DNA from: Pseudopithomyces maydicus
Taxonomy: Eukaryota; Ascomycota; Dothideomycetes; Pleosporales; Didymosphaeriaceae
DNA: 64,000 nt
Reading direction: 5' to 3'
NCBI GenBank assembly: GCA_026873275.1
Contig: JANTUC010000007.1
Coordinates: forward strand, 1,860,001 to 1,924,000
Positions 56,489 to 64,000 of this stretch are shown here, piece by piece. The translations under genes and the position numbers were made by a program. Positions within the stretch are counted from its first letter, which is position 1. Each line of letters starts with the position of its first letter. The notes beneath the pieces are model-generated. The model ran no database searches. It had not been told where the DNA came from and saw only the letters and a program-made list of their open reading frames with translations.

Positions 56489-57905
56489 ATGTTTGCTCCA
56501 TTACTGTGGGCAACGCTTCTTGCTGCCCCGTCATGGGCGCAAAGCCAATTTGTCAAAGGCCAGAAATGGCAGATCATTCTTACTGGTGTGCCGGACGTGT
56601 CAAAATCACCTCTTCCGCCCACCGATGCACCAGTGTGGGATATCGATCTGTTTGACAGTGACATAGCGAGTATAAAAGCTTTGAAGGCCGCAGGAAAGAT
56701 TGTGATATGTTACTTCAGTGCAGGTAAAGATGTTGTTCAATTTTGACAGTAAGATGTTCGTCCTCATTTACTGACAGTAATCCAGGAACTGTGGAGGATT
56801 GGCGAGCAGACGCAAAAGATTTCCCATCCGGAGATGTAGGGAAAGTGCTTCCAGAATGGCCGAATGAGAAGTGGATACGCACAGGAAGTACGAAGGTCAG
56901 AGATATAATGGCATCGCGCATCAAGCTAGCTGCAGATAAAGGTTGCGATGCTATAGATCCAGATAACATAGGTACGTTTCGCATATCTCCACGAGCGAAG
57001 CAAAGCTCTGCTGAAGATATCGTGGTCGCGTAACATCACTAACACGATCTAGATGGCTATGTAAGTACAGAATATCCACTCGACACAGAACTCCTTCCCT
57101 ACACCCACCAGACCATGCGCATCAAAATAACTCCCCACCCTCAATCCCAAACTCACAACCTCCCAGCAAAACGACAACGGTCTCAACCTCCGCACCCAAG
57201 ACGCAATCGACTACATAAAATGGATGGCCACCATCGCCACCAAATACAACCTCTCCATCGGCCTCAAAAACAGCCTCGACATCGTCGACGACCTCTCCTC
57301 CACCATCGACTTCGCCGTCAACGAGCAATGCGCCCAACTCAACGAATGCGACCGCTACACCGCCTTCCTCTCCACTGGCAAACCCGTCTTCCACATCGAA
57401 TACCCCACGCCGCTGAACTCCGGCTCCGCAAACGGCCCCTCCTGCCTCGCTGCAGGCACATCCGGCATGAGCACCATCCTCAAGAACATCGCGCTGGATG
57501 GCCTAGCCGTGTACTGCGATGGCAGCCAGGTGGATACCCCGACGAAGGGAGGCACGAGCCCGCCGCGGCCGACAAAGACGCTGAGGCCGACGACCACGAG
57601 GCCGACGACATCGAGACCGGGACCGACCACTTCAAGATCGACAGTGACGACGAGGTCGACGACGACGGCGGGGGGAACAACGAGGACGTCGAGTTCGACG
57701 AGGGCGGGGCCGACGACTACGCAGGGGCCTGGGAATGGGTGTAAGCAGAAGCATTGGGACCAGTGTGGTGGGAATGATTGGAAGGGGTGTACGGTTTGTG
57801 AGGTATGTTTTATGATCTGTGGATGTCGTTCGCTGCTGATGAATACTACAGTCTCCGTATACGTGCAAGGGGGTTTCGCCGCCGTGGTATTACCAATGTC
57901 TGTGA
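56489..57905 (+). CDS. GH114 endo-alpha-1,4-polygalactosaminidase-like enzyme with C-terminal CBM1
   Basis: Secreted glycoside hydrolase expected to cut alpha-1,4-linked galactosamine-containing polymers; the CBM1 binds crystalline cellulose or chitin. Five exons: 56489-56723, 56786-56971, 57053-57060, 57167-57802 and 57852-57905, giving 372 aa. A signal peptide of about 17 residues (MFAPLLWATLLAAPSWAQS) comes first. The GH114 barrel has the YFSAGTVEDWR and CDAIDPDNIDGYQNDNG motifs; the latter holds the catalytic acidic residues and is assembled across an 8-nt exon. Residues about 260-320 are a Thr/Pro/Ser/Arg linker. The CBM1 (HWDQCGGNDWKGCTVCE then SPYTCKGVSPPWYYQCL) is split by the last intron and retains its Cys and aromatic residues. 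Automated models may stop early here. Confidence 0.92.
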
Positions 57906-58206
57906 GATTGGGAGTTGTGTTGGGGGTTGGTGGTTTTAGTATGTATATACATGGTGCGTAGTTTTGATTTTGCATATATACCCAGTTTGGTTTATGTTGG
58001 TGAGGCGGCAGCATTGCTGCGAGACGTGCTCCCGTGCGTGATATATACATGTACCAACCTTGCGAGATTGGGACACAACTCCTCTTTACTGTACAACGTC
58101 ATAGATCCCATCATTTCATGGCCGCATATCCCACAGACAGTATATCATCCCACAAGTATAATCCCAACAACAAGCGGCGCATCGCGGCTCGAAAATCACC
58201 ACAACC
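57906..58206. other. Convergent intergenic spacer
   Basis: 301 bp between the 3' ends of the GH114 and Scm3 genes. No feature is seen apart from overlapping chance ORFs. Confidence 0.6.
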
Positions 58207-60611
58207 CTACATCGCCAACTCATCCTCACTCTCCTCCTCCCAAGCCCTCTTCCTAGGCACCTCCTTCAAACTCCTCCTCCTCCCCGGCACCGGCGATCCC
58301 CTCCCCTTCTGCGCCCAACTCGCCTTCACCCTATTATACGCACTTCTACTCATCTTCCCGCTGCTCTTCGCGCCCGAAGAAAGCAAGCCCTTCGCATGCG
58401 GCGCCGACATGGGTGTCCTGAACTCTGGGCTTGAAAGCAGGAAATTCCTAGGAGGATCCATGGGCTCGAGTTTGATGGTCGGGGTTGTGGGTGGAGGAGG
58501 GAGTCCTCCGTGGCAAGAGGGTCGAATTGTGTGGCGGCGGGGAGGGGCGAGGAAGGGCGGTAGGGGACTTCTTTGGGGTGGGGTTTTTTCTCGTGGGCGC
58601 GGAGGAGGGTGGTGGTGGGGAAGGTTTGCTTGCATCGAGGGCATTGGTGGAGGGTTGGGGGGAAGTCGTTGTTTAGGAGGTTGATGTCGTCGTCGTCGTC
58701 GTCGCTGTTAGAAGACTGGGCTTCATAGCGGGTGGGAGAGTAAGTCTTGAGTTTTGTGATGGACTTCGCAGAGAACGAGGAATCATCGATAAACCCCTTA
58801 CTTGGGGGCGTTTGCTGGAATCTTGTGGTTGTGGGTGTCTTGAAAGACGCGGTAGGACTGCTTGTAATTACAGTTTCAATGTCGTCGGGACTGAATGCGG
58901 CTAGTATCTGCGCGTTTTGGCTTTCAACAGACGGTGCTGCGATATCTGCAGTGTTCTCTCGAGTGACTGTTCCTTGGAGAAGTTGCTGTATTGAGTCTTC
59001 CTGAGTGAGCTCCAGTGGGGTTTCTGGAATTTCTCGACCGTCGTCTGTACGATCGTCCTCATCTTCAGTTTCATCAATTGTTGAGTTAGCTGGAACGTCG
59101 GGCCTCGTATCATCTCCATATATAGACAACAAATCCTTCTCATCATCGTCAAAATGACCTCCAGAGGCAATTGTATCTTCCAGATTACTACAAGGCGATA
59201 TTTCATTGTGGTCTCCACCTTCGTCTTGTTCGAGAGAACTCGGTGTGGGTAGATGGCGAACATGGGTGGGTGAAATTGGATTTTCAGCCTCAGCCTGTTT
59301 TCGGAGGGATGGGTTTTCAGATTGGTGAGCATCAGAACCTCTTTCAATATTGGCATTCAAACGAGACATATCCATTGTAGCGGCCTTTTTCGCCAATGAA
59401 TGGGACCAGTGATTGTGGAAAACTCTCGTCGGCCAATTCTTCCAATGGGCCCGGCTACTGATAATATCGGCCCATTTGAGTTTATGCACAATCTTGGATT
59501 CGATTATGTGCTGGTCATCCTCCACAGTAAATATGTATCGGCCTCGCCGCGCACGTTGTCTTTTGGGCAAAGTGACTAGCTCCAAAGTTTCATTTGTGTC
59601 CCCATTTATCGTCTGCTCGCTTACAGATGGCTGTTCTGTTTCTCCAGCGTTATCCGCAGCTTCAAACTCGTCTTCCTCGAGTATGAGGGGAACATGTTCT
59701 CGGGAGCTCTCAAGTTGTTTGGTCCTGATATGGACTGCCTTGGCACGTTGTCGTCGGTTGGTATGCGACGCTGTTACAGGGCTTGACTGCGCAACCACAT
59801 TTAGAGCTGGAGCTGAATATGGCTGTGGTTGAGGAAAGAGGTTTGGTGCTGTAGCAGGCGCAACCTCGGAAAGGTCTACAGTAGGGGTCGCGGGAGACTG
59901 CAAAGGATTGAATAGTTGAGGTTGGAAAGCTGATGTATCTGGCAGTAAGCTTGACAGAATAGAGGCAACGGCTTGTTGAACAGCTTGCGCTGTCTGGACC
60001 TCGAACGCTTTCCGGGCCTGCTGTCCTGCCGGTGTTTGAGGAAACTGGACCAGCTGTATGAGATGTGCGGCAGGGGTTGCAGACGTTGCAAGAGGGGCTC
60101 GTAGCGCATTCGCTGGGGTATCGGGAACGGGTATGTCGACCTGCTGGGGAGCTTGGAGAGGAGGTGCATGTTCAACGCCGGCGCTCACAGCTGGCAAAGC
60201 GTCCAGGTTCCGAGGAGTAGGCTCAGGTGACATTGAAGGGGCCAATTCGTCCCTCTCGTCGCCATCCAACTCTTCATCTTCTTCCTCTCCTCCCATATCT
60301 GGATCGTTCCTAAAAAGATCATCGGGAAGTTGCGACTCTTCGGATGCCATGCGTCGCCTGAGTTGTTTCCGGTATTCCTTATCCAGACTCCTCATATGCC
60401 CGCGATCTTTGACAATCTCTCCAGTGCGCATGTCGATCTCATCGCTCATCATATCGGAGACCGCGGCATACTTTGCGAATATTGACTCGAACGAGTTTTT
60501 CAGCTGTTCGTTGTTCCGTCTCTGGCCCTCGATGTAATCGGGATTGCTCTCGTCGACCGTGTCCACACCTATGGCGTGCGACAGGCGCATTCGTTTCGCC
60601 GGGGGCTCCAT
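58207..60611 (-). CDS. SCM3: Scm3-type CENP-A chaperone with Myb-like and C2H2 domains; one frameshift
   Basis: Scm3 (HJURP-like) delivers the centromeric histone H3 variant to centromeres in the nucleus. About 801 aa from MEPPAKRMRL at 60611 (the frame is open to a Met at 60698). The CENP-A-binding core lies at residues 40-75 (FESIFAKYAAVSDMMSDEID then MRTGEIVKDRGHMRSL). A Myb/SANT-like segment follows at about 358-407 (FTVEDDQHIIE...KLKWADI...HNHWSHSL), and a C2H2 finger at 658-679 (CPRC...H....H). The main frame runs on to 58350, but the C-terminus becomes basic and low-quality there. A one-base G/C insertion near 58481-58499 moves into a frame that ends RKRAWEEESEDELAM at 58207, which reads like a true C-terminus. 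The gene is head-to-head with ATG6. Confidence 0.88.
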
Positions 60612-60932
60612 GGCGGTGGGGATCAGGCGCCGTTGCGCAAGCACCGATGGCTCCTGTGTTGGACTGGTGGGGGACTGACGTTTGGGGCGCAGAAGCAAAC
60701 AAACACGACCGCGGCAGCGCGTCCAAGCCGCGCTTTCTTAGCGGCCCCCCGCCCCACGACCTCGGGAATCCCTGTCCCATCCCCCGACGGGAGCCCGTGC
60801 CCTGCAGCACCTGTGCAGATGATGCTCGAGCCTCCGTCGTCACTTCGGTTTGCTACACTGTTTTCCACTCTTGTTTGCACTCGTGAATACATTCTCGAAG
60901 CCAGTTTGCCGCCACACGGTGCTCTATCCACC
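60612..60932. promoter_or_regulatory. Shared bidirectional promoter of the Scm3 and Atg6 genes
   Basis: Only 321 bp separate the two start codons, so transcription of both genes must start within or very near this interval. No specific binding site is claimed. Minus-strand ORFs that extend across it are open by chance. Confidence 0.6.
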
Positions 60933-62590
60933 ATGGCCAAAGACAGGAGACTGGCGCTCTCGTGCCAGCAATGTCGCAACCCCATAGACATTGATGCCTC
61001 CATCGACCAGCTCAACCCCGCAGCCTTCAAACTGTTGACAGGTGAGATAGAAGCAGTAGCTTGCTTGTAGTCTTGATTATGTCTCACACTCTCCAGACTC
61101 TACTGTTCAAGGGCAGCAGCAGGCTGTGAAGCCAACACCGGCCCGCCAGTCGCGACCAACTTATCCCTCGTCGCGCCACCAGACCTACGAAGCTGCCATA
61201 CAGTCGGCTCGCAACCCGACCTTTAGACGCAATGTACCCTCCTCTCGATATGGGCAGCAAGACTCTCGCAACCCAGCCATGTCGTTCATCAACGTGGAAC
61301 CCACAGACTCCATGATGATCCCTCCCACTTCGCCACCCGCCGCGGTGCGGACCCCGAGCGAAACGATCGACCCTCCGAAACGAAGCCTGCGACCCCAGAG
61401 ATGACCCGGCGCGCAAGCGCAGCTGGTAGCAGTAGTGCTATCGGTGGGGGCAGCCTGTCGGACGCCCTTGAAACCACAAACCGCATGTTCGAGATCCTCT
61501 CCTCTCGTTCGGACATCGATCATCCCATCTGCGTAGAATGCACGGAGCTCCTCATCGATGGTCTAAAGAAGCGTCTCACAGTAGTGACCCGTGAACGCGA
61601 CGCATATGTCGACTATCTCCGCCGGGCAAACACCGACGTCCCCTCCGCCGACGAGATCAAAGCCGCCTCCGCCGCCCTGAAAGCCGCCACCGCCGCCGAA
61701 ACCAAAGCCCTATCCGACCTCGAACAGCTTGAAGCCGAAAAGGCCGAGCTCGACGCCGCACTGGCCGATGAAGAAGCCCAAGCCCGCGCCTGCGACGAAG
61801 AGGAAAGCGCCTTCTGGCAGACCCGCAACGCCTTCGCCATCGACCTCGCAGAGTTCAACTCCACCCGCGACGCCCTTCTCGCCAAGCACGCTCACGACAC
61901 AGAAATCCTCCGCCAGCTGCAGCGCAGAAGCGTCTACAACGACACGTTCAACATCACACACGACAACCACTTCGCCACCATCAACGGCCTGCGTCTCGGC
62001 CGCCTCGCAAACCCCTACGTCGACTGGCCCGAGCTAAACGCCGCGTGGGGCCAGACGTGTCTCCTTCTCGCGACTCTCGCAGAACGCCTACAGTTCCGCT
62101 TCGCAGGGTACGAACTCTACCCCATGGGCTCCACCTCGTCCATCGTCAAGGTCGAGCACAAAGGCGGCGCCTCCACGGCAGACGCCCGCCACACCTCGAC
62201 CCCGACCGTCTCCCGCCACAAGCTCGAGCTCTACTCCTCCGGTGACTTCCCCATCAACTTCGGCTTCACGCACCGCAAGATCGATGCCGCCATGGTGGCC
62301 TTCCTCGAGTGTCTCCGGCAGCTGGGCGAGTTCGTGGAGAACCAGGGGCCTGTAGCGGGGGTGGCGGCCTGGGGGGCGTGAGCACCGGGATGGGGATGGG
62401 GATTGGCGGCGGGGGCATGAAGCTCCCCTATGAGATCCGCAAGGATAAGATTCACGACCAGAGTATCAAGTTGAGTGTGAGCAAGGATGAGCAGTGGACA
62501 AAGGCGTGCAAGTATACGCTTACGTGCTGCAAGTTCTTGCTGGCGCACGCGAATAATATGGAGAGTAATGCTACGAGGAGGAGTAGGTGA
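60933..62590 (+). CDS. ATG6: Atg6/Vps30 (Beclin 1), two frameshifts
   Basis: Subunit of the class III phosphatidylinositol 3-kinase complexes that nucleate autophagosomes and sort vacuolar proteins. Exons are 60933-61041 and 61097-62590 (55-nt phase-1 intron). The N-terminus has LSCQQCRNPIDID with the CxxC of the family. The middle contains the Beclin signature RMFEILSSRSDIDHP followed by ICVECTELL, then a coiled coil rich in Ala/Glu. The BARA domain follows (ATINGLRLGRL, WPELNAAWGQTCLLLATLA), and the chain ends with LPYEIRKDKIHDQSIKLSV and the WTKACKYTLTCCKFLLAH helix. Two frame breaks, near 61375 (CCTCC) and 62357-62361 (GGGGG), are each fixed by one C or G; the restored chain is about 534 aa. 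Breaks at these G/C runs suggest sequence errors. Confidence 0.92.
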
Positions 62591-63193
62591 GGAGATTCTG
62601 CGGAGGTTGGTACGGCGTTTATATGGAAGGAATGATACCCCTATTTGAGTTCTCTGTGATGACTATTTGGTTATAGATGGATAGATCGTGTATTTTGTTT
62701 CTATCCAAAGTGGAATTCCACATGTCTCGTTGTACAATCCATCTTTGAAATTGAATTCACTGCCAAGCTAAGCAAATAGACGTGATTTCCAACATTCCTC
62801 TTCCGAAAAGACAAAGGACATGCTCAAGAGATCTAGCTAGACGGCGGGTTCCAGTGTCCCGCATTCTTGACAAGTACATCCCGCCATGTATCTTTACAAA
62901 CTCCGCTCCAGGCGAACAAGAGTTAGACAAGTGCTTGACAAGTCCTTGGAAGATCAGTCAAAGACACGTAAAATTGACCAATCCGAGCACCGGCAATATT
63001 GAGTAAACAATAAAAAGAAGCTTGATTGAATAGAATGTAACTCAACAAAGATTGACAACCTCCCAACAGCGAACCACGACGTACATAAAGTTCATTGAAA
63101 AGGGTATATATTCGAGATCGTCCGGATCATCGTTCAGCCGACCATGCATACATATAGACCTCCCCGCGCTGGTCCATAGCACTAGGGACTCCA

Positions 63194-63385
63194 CCTCAAC
63201 CATTCTGGAGGCCAGGTGTCGCGGTGCTCGCAATGGGACTACAAATGCACTGCGGCACCTGAGCCTTCACGTCCCTCCACCCCTCAACCTCTACCATCCC
63301 GGAGGCTAGGTGCCGTGGTGTGCTCGTAATGGCACTACGATTGCACCGCGGCATCTGAGCCCTAAACTCCGTCTTTCTCCCTCCA
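63194..63385 (+). repeat. Two-copy ~95-bp direct repeat
   Basis: ACCATTCTGGAGGCCAGGTG at about 63199 corresponds to ACCATCCCGGAGGCTAGGTG at about 63294. The match continues through GGCACCTGAGCC/GGCATCTGAGCC. Most differences between copies are C/T or G/A transitions. Confidence 0.8.
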
Positions 63386-63602
63386 TCTCCATCTCCATCG
63401 CCATGTCGGCGATGCGACGACCGTACGTGATCGTTCGTGCACTTGAGACTTTTGCTGACGTACCTAGGCATGCATTTCCACCGTCACCTTGGCACATCAA
63501 CCGCGACGACCGAGGATTCGACCAAAAAGTTTCAGGCGCACGAATAATCACAGTCGGACGCTGCGTCGCGGACATGGCGATGGAGATGGAGATGGAGATG
63601 GA
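63383..63602. repeat. Imperfect inverted repeat, ~75-85-bp arms
   Basis: The left arm (about 63383-63460) begins with CTCCATCTCCATCTCCATCG. It matches the reverse complement of the right arm (about 63519-63602), including CATCGCCATGTC and TTCGTGCAC/TTCGTGCGC blocks. The spacer is about 58 bp. Differences are mainly transitions. Confidence 0.75.
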
Positions 63603-63604
63603 GG

Positions 63605-63748
63605 TGGACTGCGACCATCTTAAGCACCTCCCCCAGGAACGCGATACCCTCCTCACTCTGTAACGCCATTATGAAGAGATAAATATAGAGATGGATGAAG
63701 GTATCGCGTTTCTGGGGAGGTGCTCAAGATGATCGCACAGTGCCGCGT
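63605..63748. repeat. Second imperfect inverted repeat, ~50-bp arms
   Basis: The segment 63605-63656 (CCATCTTAAGCACCTCCCCC...AACGCGATACC) matches the reverse complement of 63692-63744 (GGTATCGCGTT...GGGGAGGTGCTCAAGATGATCGCA). The spacer is about 35 bp. It abuts the first inverted repeat. Confidence 0.75.
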
Positions 63749-64000
63749 GGCTGCCTCGGCGTAATATTGGGTTTGGTTGGTTGCGCAGGCGTCTGTGTGC
63801 CGGCAGACAGTCGCATTTAATGGACGTGTGGGGTCGCGGAGGGATACTACGGGACAGGTAGATATAGCTACGCAATGCCATCTGCCCTGTGAAAAAGTCA
63901 CAACCTTAATATCGTTAAACACGTGATGACTCCCCGGACTCCAGGGCTCCAGGGTTCCGGGGCGCCACTAGCATCCGTCTTGAGATTGATTACCAGTGCC

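Larger units (their letters stand above)
62591..64000. other. Right-edge intergenic region made largely of degenerate repeats
   Basis: No gene is supported here. From about 63190 to 63745 the sequence consists of degenerate direct and inverted repeats (listed separately). The remaining parts, 62591-63190 and 63745-64000, show only chance ORFs and short G/C repeats at the very end. Confidence 0.6.

Noticed and set aside
1..64000. CRISPR arrays, integrons, bacterial operons or phage genes
   Set aside because: The window is eukaryotic: spliced genes, no ribosome-binding sites, and repeat arrays too irregular and too few to be CRISPR.

Overview
The window reads as a chromosome segment of a filamentous ascomycete, most likely a dothideomycete. 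Introns are short (about 50-110 nt, one of 308 nt) with GT...AG ends and CTRAC-type branch points. The gene set is fungal: PEX5, Atg6, RRN3, cyclophilin H, an Scm3-type centromere protein, cellobiose dehydrogenase and a GH114 hydrolase with a CBM1. There is no operon structure. I find 19 genes I would defend plus one possible decayed locus, so the window is fairly gene-sparse. The taxon is inferred from gene content and intron style and was not checked by alignment.  Layout: 0-3 kb holds the 5' end of inorganic pyrophosphatase and a disordered hypothetical protein, both on the minus strand. 4.8-9.1 kb holds a glycine-rich RRM protein and an alpha/beta hydrolase with a TAP-like C-terminus, both plus. 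9.1-13.9 kb is an A+T-richer block with two families of degenerate tandem repeats and no gene I can support. 13.9-17.6 kb holds a mitochondrial-type two-RRM protein and PEX5, both plus. 18.7-21.9 kb holds an F-box-like protein and a dihydrodipicolinate-synthase-family aldolase, both minus. 21.9-30.1 kb is about 8 kb with no convincing gene apart from a possible remnant near 29-30 kb. 30.1-40.6 kb carries four minus-strand genes: a 2EXR-type protein, an AA8-AA3_1 cellobiose dehydrogenase, a multi-pass membrane protein and a RING-H2 protein. 42-45.6 kb holds cyclophilin H and RRN3, both plus, followed by a minisatellite at 46 kb. 47.3-54.8 kb holds a Ste20-family kinase (minus), a small basic Ala/Pro/Lys-rich protein (plus) and a PPR-like mitochondrial protein (minus). 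56.5-62.6 kb holds GH114-CBM1 (plus), Scm3 (minus) and Atg6 (plus); the last two share a 321-bp head-to-head promoter. The last kilobase is packed with degenerate direct and inverted repeats.  Most genes are housekeeping and do not form a pathway. The functional themes are mitochondrial gene expression, peroxisome import and autophagy, RNA and rDNA transcription, and secreted carbohydrate-active enzymes.  The most important structural observation is that four genes (F-box-like, kinase, Scm3, ATG6) are interrupted by seven frameshifts. Each is repaired in principle by one extra G/C base next to a G/C run, and all shift the frame in the same direction. This looks like homopolymer under-calling in the assembly, not gene decay, and any automated annotation of these genes will be truncated or split. 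Other noteworthy points are a start codon split by an intron in the two-RRM gene, an 8-nt microexon inside the catalytic motif of the GH114 gene, and an array of W/F-x-F-P peptide repeats in the kinase tail. I did not find a convincing new multi-gene system.
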